From Burkholderiaceae bacterium (GTDB lineage: Bacteria > Pseudomonadota > Gammaproteobacteria > Burkholderiales > Burkholderiaceae_D): DNA of 64,000 nucleotides. The stretch spans positions 1 through 64,000 of the forward strand of contig SCTK01000015.1 of NCBI GenBank assembly GCA_004298905.1, written 5' to 3'. Of the stretch, positions 18,190 to 28,797 are shown in pieces; positions within the stretch are counted from its first letter, which is position 1, and each line of letters starts with the position of its first letter. Below the pieces are notes generated by a model. That model was not told the DNA's origin. It did not search any database and saw only the letters and a list, made by a program, of their open reading frames with translations. A program made the position numbers and the translations under genes.

Positions 18190-19623
18190 ATGCCTCCATA
18201 CATGCGGCGTTGGCTTGCTGTCATCTTGCTGAGTAGCGGTGCACTGATCATCGCCGGGATGGTGTTGATCGAGACCGTGCATATCGCGCCGCGTCTGGCC
18301 GCTCATTATCTGACGGAACGTCAATACCGCTCGGTCTGGCTGGCGCGCGCAGGCTACACCTTGCTGGCACTGGATCGCGGCGCTCCGCCCACGACGGTGC
18401 AATACCCCGATTGGATTGCACGCTGGCAGACAGCGCATCAGCCTTCGCCCGCCCAACCGGGGCAACGCCACATCAGCGTGAATACCGCTGAACAAGCACG
18501 CGCCGCACTGGCTGCCGCCGAAGCCGGTGACATCATTGAATTTCAACCTGGCCACTATCGTTTTGACGGCAGCAACATTCCAGCCTCGTCGGCGGGACGC
18601 GAGGACGCGCCCATCATCGTGCGTGCGGCGCAGCCGGGCACCGTCGAGCTGGAGTTGGCAACGGAAGAAGGATTCTGGGTGCAGGGACCGTACTGGCAAT
18701 TTGAAAATCTGACCGTGCGCGGTATCTGCAAAGAGGATCACGATTGCGAACATGCCTTCCATGTCGTCGGCGGTGCGCATCATTTTGTCGCGCGCAACAA
18801 CACGTTGATCGACTTCAATGCGCATTTCAAGATCAACGGCGCACAGGGACAATTTCCCGATCACGGCCGCATTGAAGGCAACCGTTTGAGCAACGAACAT
18901 CCGCGCCGCACCGACCGTTCCGTCACGCTGATCGATCTGGTGGCCGCGAGCGATTGGGTGATCGAAAAAAATCTGATCGCCGATTTCGTCAAGCAGCGCG
19001 GCGACCATACCAGCTATGGCGTGTTTGCCAAAGGCGGCGGCGCGCGCAACCAGATTCGCAGCAACGTGATTTTGTGCACGGTCCTGCTGCGCAACCCGGC
19101 CTTCAGTCAGGACTCACGCCAGGTGGGCGCATCCCTGGGCGGCGGCGGCAGCTCTGCCAATGCCTGTCGCGACAAGAAGTGTGTCGTCGAACAAGAAGAT
19201 GGTGTGATCAGCAATAACCTCATTGCCGGCTGTTCCGACGAGGGTATTTACCTGAACCGCGCCGCGCGCAGCGCCGTGCACCACAACACGCTGCTCGACA
19301 CGGCGGGCGTCTCGCTGCGCTATGCCGTCACCAGCGCCGACATGCGCGGCAACCTGATCGACGGCCCGCTGCGCCTGCGCGACGGCGCTGTGCTGCACGA
19401 TGCCGACAACCGCAGCAACTGGGTCACCGGCCAATACCTCGGCCTGCATCGCGTGCGCGATCTGTTTGCCGATGCGGCCCAGCTCGACCTGCGCTGGCGT
19501 GGCGCACCGCCACGCCAAGCGGCAGCCAGCACAGATGAAGCCATCGATCTGTGCGGCCAGCCACGTCCGGCCCAGCCCGCATATGGCGCCTTCGAGGATT
19601 TTGCTGCCTGTAACAAGCAATAA
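18190..19623 (+). CDS. Membrane-anchored right-handed beta-helix protein
   Basis: 477 residues from the ATG at 18190. One N-terminal membrane anchor or uncleaved signal (LAVILLSSGALIIAGMVLI). From about residue 95 (INTAEQARAALAAAEAGD-type opening, EFQPGHYRF) the sequence follows the repeating N/D/V-rich pattern of parallel beta-helix folds (FVARNNTLIDF, RIEGNRLSN, VISNNLIAGC, VHHNTLLDTAG), as in pectate and chondroitin lyases. Four Cys residues at about 185-350 may form periplasmic disulfides. A role in polysaccharide binding or cleavage is inferred from the fold only. Confidence 0.75.
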   Translation: MPPYMRRWLAVILLSSGALIIAGMVLIETVHIAPRLAAHYLTERQYRSVWLARAGYTLLALDRGAPPTTVQYPDWIARWQTAHQPSPAQPGQRHISVNTAEQARAALAAAEAGDIIEFQPGHYRFDGSNIPASSAGREDAPIIVRAAQPGTVELELATEEGFWVQGPYWQFENLTVRGICKEDHDCEHAFHVVGGAHHFVARNNTLIDFNAHFKINGAQGQFPDHGRIEGNRLSNEHPRRTDRSVTLIDLVAASDWVIEKNLIADFVKQRGDHTSYGVFAKGGGARNQIRSNVILCTVLLRNPAFSQDSRQVGASLGGGGSSANACRDKKCVVEQEDGVISNNLIAGCSDEGIYLNRAARSAVHHNTLLDTAGVSLRYAVTSADMRGNLIDGPLRLRDGAVLHDADNRSNWVTGQYLGLHRVRDLFADAAQLDLRWRGAPPRQAAASTDEAIDLCGQPRPAQPAYGAFEDFAACNKQ

Positions 19624-19701
19624 GCCACGAACGCCGCGCCAGCACAGCCTCCCCAGTCAATCTGACTGACTCCCGCAGGACTCAATCCGGCAGGGGGCCG
19701 A

Positions 19702-19710
19702 TGCTATACT
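19702..19710 (+). promoter_or_regulatory. Extended -10 promoter for yajC-secDF
   Basis: TGCTATACT is an extended -10 (TGn-TATACT) 40 bases before the yajC start; no good -35 is seen. Confidence 0.5.
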
Positions 19711-19749
19711 TGCACGCTTTGCAACGCCCTGAATCTGGAGACTTTCATC

Positions 19750-20085
19750 GTGTTTATTTCCAATGCCTACGCCCAGGCTGCCGCCCCTGCCGGTGGTGAA
19801 TTGTTTGGCAGCATGTTGCCGCTGCTGTTGATGTTTGTGGTGCTGTATTTCCTGATGATCCGCCCGCAAATGAAAAAGGCGAAAGAACATCGCGCCATGC
19901 TTGAAGGTATTCAACAAGGCGACGAAGTGGTGACTGCGAGCGGCCTGGTGGGCAAAATCGTCAAAGTCGGTGAAGCCTACATCACGCTGGAAATCGCCCA
20001 AGCTGGTGGCAACGCCATCGAGATCGCTGTGCAAAAAGGCTCCGTGCAAACGCTGCTACCCAAGGGCACGATCAAATCAATTTAA
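19750..20085 (+). CDS. yajC: Preprotein translocase subunit YajC
   Basis: 111 residues from a GTG start, the usual length. One membrane helix (MLPLLLMFVVLYFLMIRPQMKK, split by the family's conserved RPQ) and a cytoplasmic domain (GIQQGDEVVTASGLVGKIVKV). YajC joins SecD and SecF in the accessory complex that helps SecYEG export proteins. It precedes secD and secF as in most proteobacteria, but an insertion of paired repeats separates it from secD. Confidence 0.97.
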   Translation: MFISNAYAQAAAPAGGELFGSMLPLLLMFVVLYFLMIRPQMKKAKEHRAMLEGIQQGDEVVTASGLVGKIVKVGEAYITLEIAQAGGNAIEIAVQKGSVQTLLPKGTIKSI

Positions 20086-20101
20086 AACCAGTCGGCAGTC
20101 G

Positions 20102-20192
20102 AATTAAATGGGGTCAGACTCCATTTAATTTTCGCCTCGCTGGCACAACCTCACTGGAAGCAAAATTAAATGGAGTCTGACCCCATTTAATT
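20102..20192. repeat. Pair of inverted 29-bp repeats between yajC and secD
   Basis: Bases 20102-20130 and 20164-20192 are exact inverted copies of a 29-base unit whose core is GGGGTCAGACTCC between ATTAAAT-type arms; they are separated by 33 bases and could fold into one long hairpin. The same unit recurs at 26505-26545. REP-like repeats of this type are scattered through many proteobacterial genomes. Confidence 0.85.
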
Positions 20193-20204
20193 CCGACTGA
20201 AACC

Positions 20205-22079
20205 ATGAACCGCTACCCTCTCTGGAAATACCTCCTCATCGTTTTCGCCCTGGTGTTCGGGCTGCTTTACACGGCTCCCAACTTCCTTGGCGATGCGCCT
20301 GCGGTGCAGGTGTCCAGCGCGAAGAATACGGTCAAGGTGGATACGACTTTGCTGACACGCGTCGAACAAACTCTGCAGCAAGAAAAAATTGCTTATGAGC
20401 AGGCGCAGCTGGATACCGGCAAAAACGTTTCGGTGCGCGTGCGCTTTGCCGATGGCGATGCGCAACTCAAGGCGCGCGATACGCTGAATAAATCGCTCAA
20501 TGGCGATGCCGCCAGTGGTGAAGGCGATTACGTGGTGGCGCTCAACCTGCTGCCCAAGGTGCCGCGCTGGATGCAGATCCTGCACGCGCTGCCGATGAAT
20601 CTGGGGCTGGATCTGCGCGGCGGGATTCACTTCCTGATGCAAGTGGACATGGCCGAAGCGGTCAACAAGCGTATCGAGAGCACACTGTCGAGCCTGCGCA
20701 CCGATTTGCGCGCAGAGAAGATTCGCTACGCCAGCCTGCGCCGTGAGGGTGCGTCGATTGTGCTGGAATTCACTCAGGACAGCGAACTGGATCACGCGCG
20801 CCTGCTGCTCGGCGATCGCTACCGCGAACTGGCGGCCACGCCGGCCGCCGACAATCCCCTGCACCTGACACTCAAGCTGAGCCCGCAAGCGGTCAAGGAA
20901 ACCCAGGAATTTGCGCTCGAACAAAACCGCGTCACGCTGGAAAAGCGCGTCAACCAACTCGGCGTTTCGGAACCCGTGGTGCAGCGTCAAGGCGCCGACC
21001 GTATCGTGGTGCAACTGCCGGGTGTGCAGGATGTCGCCGAAGCGCAGCGTCTGCTCGGCCGCACCGCCACGCTGGAAGTGCGTGCCGTGGACGAAACCGC
21101 CGCGGTCAGCGGCCCGGCGCCGGGCAGTGTCGAATACACCGAACGTCTTGGAGACGGCAGCGTCGGCAAGATCTGGTTGAAGGGCGATGTCGTGATCGCC
21201 GGCCCACATTTCGAAAAAGCCGAAGCCACCATCGACAGCAATCAGCAACAAGCCGTGGCCGTGCGCCTGAACAATGAAGGCGGCCGCATCATGGGTGCCT
21301 ACACACGCGAAAACGTGAAGAAACGCATGGCGATTGTGCTGGTGGAAAAAGGCAAGGGCGAAGTGATCTCGGCCGCCACCATTCAAGGCGAATTCAGCAA
21401 CCGCTTCCAGATTACCGGCCGCTTCAGCCCGCAAGAAACGCATGACCTGGCGATTCTCATCAGCTCCGGCGCGATTGCCGCGCCGATGGAAATCATCGAG
21501 ATTCGCGCCGTCGGCCCCAGCCTCGGTGCGGAAAACATTCGCCAAGGCATCACATCGACGTTGTGGGGCTTTACCGCGATTGTCATTTTCATGATCGCCT
21601 ACTACGTGATGTTTGGCGCGTTCTCGGCGATTGCGCTGTCAATGAACATGCTGCTCTTGCTGGCGCTGCTCTCGCTGCTGCCGACCACGCTGACGCTGCC
21701 CGGCATCGCCGCGCTGGCATTGGCGCTGGGTATGGCGATCGACTCCAACGTTCTGATCAACGAGCGCATCCGTGAAGAACTGCGCAACGGCGCCACGCCA
21801 CAAGCCGCGATCACGGCCGGTTACGACCGCGCCTGGGCGACGATTCTCGACTCCAACGTCACTACGCTGGTGGCCGGTCTGGCGCTGCTGATTTTCGGTT
21901 CCGGCCCGGTGCGCGGCTTTGCCGTGGTGCACTGTCTGGGCATCGCCACTTCGATGTTCTCCGCCGTTTTCGTTTCACGCGGCCTGGTCAACTTCTGGTA
22001 TGGCCGTCAGAAAAAACTGACGGCTGTTTCGATCGGCCGCGTCTGGAAAGCCGACCCAACCGCCATCGTCAAACGCTAA
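20205..22079 (+). CDS. secD: Protein translocase subunit SecD
   Basis: 624 residues (E. coli 615). An N-terminal membrane helix (LLIVFALVFGLLYTAPNF) is followed by the large periplasmic P1 domain, with the conserved LGLDLRGGIHFLMQVDM opening, and five C-terminal helices including the RND-like motifs (ALALGMAIDSNVLINERIRE). SecD and SecF use the proton gradient to pull exported proteins out of SecYEG on the periplasmic side. secF follows after 37 bases. Confidence 0.98.
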   Translation: MNRYPLWKYLLIVFALVFGLLYTAPNFLGDAPAVQVSSAKNTVKVDTTLLTRVEQTLQQEKIAYEQAQLDTGKNVSVRVRFADGDAQLKARDTLNKSLNGDAASGEGDYVVALNLLPKVPRWMQILHALPMNLGLDLRGGIHFLMQVDMAEAVNKRIESTLSSLRTDLRAEKIRYASLRREGASIVLEFTQDSELDHARLLLGDRYRELAATPAADNPLHLTLKLSPQAVKETQEFALEQNRVTLEKRVNQLGVSEPVVQRQGADRIVVQLPGVQDVAEAQRLLGRTATLEVRAVDETAAVSGPAPGSVEYTERLGDGSVGKIWLKGDVVIAGPHFEKAEATIDSNQQQAVAVRLNNEGGRIMGAYTRENVKKRMAIVLVEKGKGEVISAATIQGEFSNRFQITGRFSPQETHDLAILISSGAIAAPMEIIEIRAVGPSLGAENIRQGITSTLWGFTAIVIFMIAYYVMFGAFSAIALSMNMLLLLALLSLLPTTLTLPGIAALALALGMAIDSNVLINERIREELRNGATPQAAITAGYDRAWATILDSNVTTLVAGLALLIFGSGPVRGFAVVHCLGIATSMFSAVFVSRGLVNFWYGRQKKLTAVSIGRVWKADPTAIVKR

Positions 22080-22116
22080 CTCACGATCCGACCGTCACCG
22101 CCGACAGGAAACAGAA

Positions 22117-23076
22117 ATGGAATTCTTCAGAATCAAAAACGACATCCCCTTCATGCGTCATGCATTGAAGTTCAATATTTTTTCGCTGCTGACCTTCCTC
22201 GCTGCGATCTTCTTCCTGATTCACAGCGGCCTGAATCTGTCGGTGGAATTCACCGGTGGCGTCAACGTGGTGGCGCACTACAGCGGCCCGGTCAATGTGG
22301 ACGCCGTGCGCGCCAAGCTTCAGGAACAAGGCATCAAGGATCCGCAGACGCAGAAATTCGGCAACTCGCAGGATGTCCTGATACGCTTCTCGCTCAAGGA
22401 GCTGGAACTGCCCAGCCTGGCGACCGGCGGCAAGATCGATACCGAAAAACTGACGGCCAACGTGCTGCAAGCCGGCGGCGCGGACGCCAGTATCCAGAAC
22501 GTTGAATTCGTCGGCCCGCAGATCGGCGCGGAATTGCTGAACGATGGCTTGCTCGCGCTGTTGTTCGTCGTCATGTTCATCATGGCCTACCTGGCCCTGC
22601 GCTTCGAATGGAAATTCGCCGTCGCCGCCATCGTCGCCAACCTGCACGACGTCGTCATCATTCTGGGCTTCTTCGCCTTTTTCCACTGGGAATTTTCGCT
22701 GCCGGTGCTGGCCGCCGTGCTTGCCGTGCTCGGCTACTCGGTCAACGAATCGGTGGTGATCGCCGACCGGATTCGCGAAAACTTCAAGAAAATGCGCAAG
22801 GCGGAAGTCGAGCATGTAATCGACAACGCCATTACCAGCACCATTTCGCGCACCATCATCACCCACGGCACCACCCAGACGATGGTGCTGTTCATGCTGA
22901 TCTTCGGCGGCCCCACGCTGCATGGCTTTGCGCTGGCATTGACGATCGGCATCTGCTTCGGTATCTATTCGTCGGTACTGGTGATGGCACCGATTACCAA
23001 ATGGCTGGGCATCTCGCGCGAAGACCTGGTGCAGCCGGTCAAGAAAGAACAGAAGGAAGAAACCTACACGCTGTAA
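22117..23076 (+). CDS. secF: Protein translocase subunit SecF
   Basis: 319 residues (E. coli 323). Six membrane helices with the SecF hallmarks: LNLSVEFTGGVNV near the first periplasmic loop, the GYSVNESVVIADRIREN motif in helix 4 and the TTQTMVLFML segment. Partner of SecD. The ribosome-binding site is ACAGGAAACAG before the ATG. It ends the operon. Confidence 0.98.
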   Translation: MEFFRIKNDIPFMRHALKFNIFSLLTFLAAIFFLIHSGLNLSVEFTGGVNVVAHYSGPVNVDAVRAKLQEQGIKDPQTQKFGNSQDVLIRFSLKELELPSLATGGKIDTEKLTANVLQAGGADASIQNVEFVGPQIGAELLNDGLLALLFVVMFIMAYLALRFEWKFAVAAIVANLHDVVIILGFFAFFHWEFSLPVLAAVLAVLGYSVNESVVIADRIRENFKKMRKAEVEHVIDNAITSTISRTIITHGTTQTMVLFMLIFGGPTLHGFALALTIGICFGIYSSVLVMAPITKWLGISREDLVQPVKKEQKEETYTL

Positions 23077-23255
23077 GGCGGGCCGCCCGGCTCTGGCTGG
23101 GCTGGGGGAAACAAAGGAAGCTCTTCCGCACCGCATCATTCCGGCCGCAGCACCCGCTGCCCGCAAAATTTTTCTTTACATGTTCTCAGCGCTCCGTACA
23201 ATCACTCCCCACGTGAACACTGAGCAAGAAAAGAAGAACGAAAGAAAAACGGCCG

Positions 23256-23936
23256 ATGGAACTGGACATCTCAACCAAAGAACATGCGCAATACCTGCGC
23301 ATGATCCCCCCCGGTGCCACCGAGGGCTATCTGGTGCAATACTTTGGCGGCGTTGAAGGCCGCTCGCTGCTGGTCAGCGCCCCGCAGGAAAATGGCGCGC
23401 CGATCGAAATTCATCCCGGACAACTGTTCGCCTTCAAGGGCTTCTTCGGCCAATCGATTTACCGCTTCACCGCCCGCGTGCTGGAAGTGTGCGAACGCCC
23501 CTACCCCTACCTGCACATCGAATGGCCCGACCCCACACGCGTCGAAGCCACCGTCGTGCGCGCCCACCGCCGCATCACCCTCGATCAACCCTGTTCGGTG
23601 ATCTACACCGGCGTCCACGGCCACGAACAGAAAATCAGCGCGCACCTGTCCAACCTCTCCTGCGGCGGCGCCGAAATCGGCTTGATGGACGCCCTGCCCG
23701 AAGCGCTCAACCTCCTGCGCCTCTCCTTCCGCGTCACGCTCACCGAAGAACGCTACCAGATCGAACTCAACGCCAGAATCGTCGGCGAACGCCACGTCGA
23801 CCCCAACCAGTTCCACCTCTACCGCTACGGCCTCTGCTTCGAACAAGCCCCCCGCGAAACCCATCTGCTGCTCTACGCCTTCGTTCAAGACCAACAACTC
23901 GCCGCGCTGGAAATGCCACCGTTCACGCGCAAGTAG
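23256..23936 (+). CDS. PilZ domain protein, YcgR-type flagellar brake
   Basis: 226 residues. The N-terminal half is a YcgR-like domain (PPGATEGYLVQYFGG; FAFKGFFGQSIYRF). The C-terminal PilZ domain has the c-di-GMP-binding arginines in RAHRRI and the second motif as NLSCGGAEIGL, where D/N-x-S-x-x-G is expected. Such proteins bind c-di-GMP and slow flagellar motors or act on other envelope machines. It is not in an obvious operon; secF lies upstream and an inverted-repeat element follows. Confidence 0.85.
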   Translation: MELDISTKEHAQYLRMIPPGATEGYLVQYFGGVEGRSLLVSAPQENGAPIEIHPGQLFAFKGFFGQSIYRFTARVLEVCERPYPYLHIEWPDPTRVEATVVRAHRRITLDQPCSVIYTGVHGHEQKISAHLSNLSCGGAEIGLMDALPEALNLLRLSFRVTLTEERYQIELNARIVGERHVDPNQFHLYRYGLCFEQAPRETHLLLYAFVQDQQLAALEMPPFTRK

Positions 23937-23950
23937 CGAAGTGCGAATGA

Positions 23951-24238
23951 AAAACGTGGTCTGTCCCCAATTATTCTTGCTACCAGTTTGACCAAAAGAA
24001 TTCCTCCAAATGCGGTTCAAGATCAATATCTTTCAATTGACCATTCTTCTTTCTTTCATCAATCCAAAGAAATACTTCAAGAGGCCTATGCGTTTTAGCA
24101 TAGGCTTCAAATTCGGCCGCCAAAGCCTCAAATTGAGAAGAGATGGTTTTTTGGAAAATTTCGTAAAAATAACTATTGGGCTTCATTTCAAATTGAAAGA
24201 ATTTTTAAGAATCAATAATAGGGGACAGACCACGTTTT
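23951..24238. mobile_element. 288-bp inverted-repeat element with a passenger ORF
   Basis: The 25-base arms, 23951-23975 (AAAACGTGGTCTGTCCCC then AATTATT) and 24214-24238, are complementary at 24 of 25 positions. The interior is much more AT-rich than its surroundings and encodes a 68-residue protein on the minus strand. Size, terminal repeats and intergenic placement fit a MITE or REP-cassette. No target-site duplication is obvious. Confidence 0.75.
23980..24186 (-). CDS. Small ORF within the inverted-repeat element
   Basis: 68 residues (start MKPNSYFYEIFQK, end EFFWSNW), acidic and aromatic, reading like a genuine protein rather than random translation (AAEFEAYAKTHRPLEVF). It fills most of the space between the two 25-bp arms at 23951-23975 and 24214-24238. 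No strong ribosome-binding site and no recognised family. Either the element carries it as a passenger or it is the remnant of a host gene captured by repeats. Confidence 0.5.
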   Translation of the reverse strand: MKPNSYFYEIFQKTISSQFEALAAEFEAYAKTHRPLEVFLWIDERKKNGQLKDIDLEPHLEEFFWSNW

Positions 24239-24310
24239 CCTCCGCCTGTTGAGCATCCCATCCCCTCGCAAAGCATCAAACGCATCGGTCTGCGCGTGTC
24301 TGTGCGGGCC

Positions 24311-25741
<1,431 letters not shown>

Positions 25742-25816
25742 TTACACCCCCGCTGTGCTTGCACATCCGCCGCAAAAGCTGCGTTGCAAAAACCAAAATA
25801 TGCCCACACAACAGGC

Positions 25817-25845
25817 TTCTTGACGCGACAGTCGAATGCTATACT
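25817..25845 (+). promoter_or_regulatory. Sigma-70 promoter of gst
   Basis: TTCTTG (25817-25822), a 17-base spacer, then TATACT (25840-25845), 33 bases before the gst start. Confidence 0.5.
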
Positions 25846-25878
25846 GCACCGCAATATATTAAAAGATTAGGGAAAACC

Positions 25879-26493
25879 ATGAAGCTGATCGGCTCGTTGA
25901 CCAGCCCCTACGTGCGCAAGGCGCGCGTGGTGATGGCGGAAAAGAAAATCGATTATCAATTTGTCCTGGAAAACGCCTGGGCCGACGAAAGCACACTGCA
26001 AGAGATCAATCCGCTGGGCAAAGTGCCCGTCCTGGTGATGGATGAGCGCGAAGCGATTTTCGATTCGCGTGTGATCGTGGAATATCTCGACACCGTAACG
26101 CCAGTCGGCAAGCTGATTCCCGCCAGCGGCAAGGCGCGGCTGGAAGTGAAATGCTGGGAAGCGCTGGCCGATGGGGTGATGGACGCCGCCGCGCTGATCT
26201 TCATTGAAAACAACCGCCGCGAACCGCGCCACCGCAGTTCGCAATGGATTGCACGTCAGATGCAAAAAATCGATGCCGGTCTGGCGGCCATGGCCAAGGG
26301 CTTGGGCGAAAACCCTTTCTGCACCGGCATCAATTTCACCTTGGCCGATGTGGCGGTCGGTTGTGCGCTCGGTTATCTCGATCTGCGTTTCGCCGACAAA
26401 CTCTGGCGCGATGAATACCCCAACCTCGCCAAGCTGGCGGATAAATTGTTCGCGCGCCCGTCGTTCGTCAACACCGCGCCGCCGCAGAGCTGA
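25879..26493 (+). CDS. Glutathione S-transferase family protein
   Basis: 204 residues from the ATG at 25879 (GGGA upstream). N-terminal thioredoxin-like domain (KLIGSLTSPYVRKARVV; NPLGKVPVLVMDE with the cis-Pro; FDSRVIVEYLD with the glutathione-binding Asp-Ser) and an all-helical C-terminal domain ending LADVAVGCALGYLDLRF. Closest in look to E. coli YibF-type GSTs. In some betaproteobacteria a stringent starvation protein A-like GST occurs elsewhere; this one lacks SspA features. The substrate is unknown. Confidence 0.9.
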   Translation: MKLIGSLTSPYVRKARVVMAEKKIDYQFVLENAWADESTLQEINPLGKVPVLVMDEREAIFDSRVIVEYLDTVTPVGKLIPASGKARLEVKCWEALADGVMDAAALIFIENNRREPRHRSSQWIARQMQKIDAGLAAMAKGLGENPFCTGINFTLADVAVGCALGYLDLRFADKLWRDEYPNLAKLADKLFARPSFVNTAPPQS

Positions 26494-26496
26494 CAA

Positions 26497-26553
26497 AATT
26501 AAGTGGGTCAAATTAAATGGGGTCAGACTCCATTTAATTTGACCCACTTAATT
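26497..26553. repeat. Perfect 24-bp-arm palindrome containing the GGGGTCAGACTCC unit
   Basis: Arms 26497-26520 and 26530-26553 are exact inverse complements with a 9-base loop (GGTCAGACT). The centre is the same 29-base unit found twice at 20102-20192. It lies between gst and the ABC ATPase gene and might block read-through. Confidence 0.85.
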
Positions 26554-26610
26554 CCCGTCACGGCATAATAGCGCCAGAACAATTCCGAACCACCTATCGA
26601 CGGGCAAGAC

Positions 26611-27378
26611 GTGGAGTCCAAGGAATCGAAAGCGCCGTTTCTGGAAATCAAGGGTGTGCACAAGCGTTATCGCCTGGGCGGTGAGGATGTGCATGCGCTC
26701 GATGACATCAGCCTGTCGGTGGGCGAAGGGGTGTTCATGGCGATTGCCGGGCCGTCGGGCAGCGGCAAATCGACCTTGCTGAATATGATCGGCTTGATCG
26801 ATACGCCGTCGGAAGGTACGATCTGCATCGACGGCCATGATGTGACCAATGGCACGCCAGACAGTCTGGCCGAATTGCGCGCACGCATGATTGGTTTCAT
26901 TTTCCAGACCTTCAATCTGCTGCCGGTGTTGACCGCGTATGAAAACGTGGAATATCCGCTGTTGCAGTTTGACGATATTGACGCTGAACGCCGCGACCGC
27001 CGCATCCGCGCTGCGCTCGATATCGTCGGCCTGACGCCGCATTTGAACCACCGCCCCGATCAGTTGTCGGGCGGACAGCGGCAGCGGGTGGCGATTGCGC
27101 GCGCGCTGGTGACCAAGCCACGCATTGTGCTGGCCGACGAGCCGACCGCCAACCTGGATCACAAGACGGGAACGGAAATTCTGACGTTGATGAAATCGCT
27201 CAACCGCCAGTTCGGTACAACGTTTATTTTTTCCACCCACGATAAACGCGTGATGAGCGCGGCCGATCGCATCGTGCGCATCGAAGACGGCAAGATCAAT
27301 CTGATGGGCATCCGCGAAAACAAGCAATGGAAATTCGTTAGTACCGGCAAGGCCGGCAAGCCGACGGTAGTGACCTAA
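26611..27378 (+). CDS. ABC transporter ATPase, LolD/MacB-like
   Basis: 255 residues from a GTG start. Walker [10 protein letters not shown], signature [15 protein letters not shown], Walker B RIVLADEP and H-loop STHDKRV are complete; the closest relatives are LolD, MacB and FtsE ATPases, which drive FtsX-type permeases in mechanotransmission rather than channel transport. Two FtsX-type permeases without an ATPase of their own lie at 30702-33130, and a LolA-like carrier at 28793, so this is most likely their motor. The C-terminal 20 residues are a short extension. First gene of the acyl-amino-acid locus. Confidence 0.92.
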   Translation: MESKESKAPFLEIKGVHKRYRLGGEDVHALDDISLSVGEGVFMAIAGPSGSGKSTLLNMIGLIDTPSEGTICIDGHDVTNGTPDSLAELRARMIGFIFQTFNLLPVLTAYENVEYPLLQFDDIDAERRDRRIRAALDIVGLTPHLNHRPDQLSGGQRQRVAIARALVTKPRIVLADEPTANLDHKTGTEILTLMKSLNRQFGTTFIFSTHDKRVMSAADRIVRIEDGKINLMGIRENKQWKFVSTGKAGKPTVVT

Positions 27379-27410
27379 GAAAATAATCACGAGAAACACG
27401 AGGAGGCAGC

Positions 27411-28706
27411 ATGAAAGACTGGACGAGACATTCAAACCGCACGACGGCATGGCTTCTGGGCAGCGCCATGATTGCGTTCTGTGCGAGCGCGCAGGCACAG
27501 AGCCTCAAGTACGGTGGCGTGCTGCAAGCGGAAGTCAAACGCATCATCGATGAACCGGACCGCTGGTCAACCATGCGTCTGCGTGGCGATGGTTTTGTCA
27601 GCGGCGGGTTCGGCGATGACAACAAATTCAAGCTGGCGCTGCGGGCCGATACCGATTACGCCTCGCGTATGAAAAAAGATTATTACCCGCGCCGCCTGGA
27701 TCAGGAGCAGCGCTTCAACCTCGACGTGCGCGAAGCCTGGGTTGATCTGCCGCACGATGATTTCAGTCTGCGCATCGGCCGCCAATACATCAACTGGGGC
27801 GAAGCAATCGGCGTGTTCGTCGCCGATGTGGTGAATGCGCGCGACCTGCGCGAATTTGTCGCCGCCGATCTGGATCAGCTGCGCATCGGCCAGTGGGCGC
27901 TGCGCGGTGAGTGGACCGGCGACGACAAGCAAGCCGAGTTGCTGTGGATCCCCTACCCGTCCTACGACAATATCAGCGTGCCCGGCAGCGACTATTATCC
28001 GGTACTGCCCAGCATCCCCGGCCTGACGACGGTGATTCAGGACGACCCGGAACGTCCGAGCCATCGCCTGTCAAACAGTAACTGGGGTGTGCGCGGCGGC
28101 TTCCTGAAAAATGGCTGGGATGTATCCGGTTTCTATTACAACAGCCTGGATCGGCAAGTCGCGTTTGCGCGCACCATCGGTGTCAGCACGCTGACCTACA
28201 CACCGCGGGTCGGCACCCGCATCTGGCAAAGCGGCGCGACCGCGACCAAGGATCTGGACTTTGCCGTGTTGAAACTGGAGGGAGTCTACAGCCACGGCCA
28301 TGAATTTTCCGTCAACCGCGCCAGCGATGACGATGGACTGGTGCAGCAAAACACCTTCGATTGGCTGGCCGGTTTGGATGTGCCCGTCGGCGACGACACC
28401 AAGATCAATCTGCAAGTGTTCCAGCGCATTATTCTGAATCGCGATAGTGATTTGTTCGACCGCCAACATCAGAACCTCGCCAGTATTCAACTGACGCAAC
28501 CCTACGGCAAGTTTGAATTCGTGGCACTGCTGGTGCATGACCTGAACCGGTCAGACTACATGTTCCGTCCCAAGGTGACCTACCGCATCACCAAGGATAC
28601 GCATCTGATTTTCGGCGCCGATATTTTCAAAGGCCAGCCGACCGGTCTGTTTGGTCAGTATGACAACAAGGATCGCGTCTATCTGACCCTGCGGAACCAT
28701 TTCTGA
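27411..28706 (+). CDS. Outer-membrane beta-barrel protein, DUF1302-like
   Basis: 431 residues with a cleavable signal (LLGSAMIAFCASAQAQ). The mature chain alternates amphipathic strands and ends in Phe (TLRNHF), the usual outer-membrane C-terminal signal. The segment SLRIGRQYINWGEAIG with VVNARDLREF resembles DUF1302 barrels, often found beside LolA-like and exporter genes. It starts 32 bases after the ATPase gene, probably one transcript, and is followed by a strong terminator. A role as the outer-membrane exit or acceptor of the exported lipid is inferred. Confidence 0.75.
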   Translation: MKDWTRHSNRTTAWLLGSAMIAFCASAQAQSLKYGGVLQAEVKRIIDEPDRWSTMRLRGDGFVSGGFGDDNKFKLALRADTDYASRMKKDYYPRRLDQEQRFNLDVREAWVDLPHDDFSLRIGRQYINWGEAIGVFVADVVNARDLREFVAADLDQLRIGQWALRGEWTGDDKQAELLWIPYPSYDNISVPGSDYYPVLPSIPGLTTVIQDDPERPSHRLSNSNWGVRGGFLKNGWDVSGFYYNSLDRQVAFARTIGVSTLTYTPRVGTRIWQSGATATKDLDFAVLKLEGVYSHGHEFSVNRASDDDGLVQQNTFDWLAGLDVPVGDDTKINLQVFQRIILNRDSDLFDRQHQNLASIQLTQPYGKFEFVALLVHDLNRSDYMFRPKVTYRITKDTHLIFGADIFKGQPTGLFGQYDNKDRVYLTLRNHF

Positions 28707-28711
28707 AGAAC

Positions 28712-28735
28712 CGTTCCGCCCGCGCGGGCGGAACG
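28712..28735 (+). terminator. Hairpin after the outer-membrane barrel gene
   Basis: Perfect 11-bp stem CGTTCCGCCCG / CGGGCGGAACG with a 2-base loop, 6 bases after the stop; it lacks a T-run. Confidence 0.6.
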
Positions 28736-28797
28736 TTAACCAGCGACTAAGCGCTCGTCGTTTGAGCGCTTAGTCGATTGTTATGCAGAGCATTAAT
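28736..28797. repeat. Third copy of the palindromic repeat seen after tgt
   Basis: Contains the stem CGACTAAGCGCTC / GAGCGCTTAGTCG and the conserved trailer GTTATGCAGAGCATTAAT, as in 17261-17374, but with a different loop. Its right end supplies the stop codon of the LolA-like gene. Confidence 0.7.
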
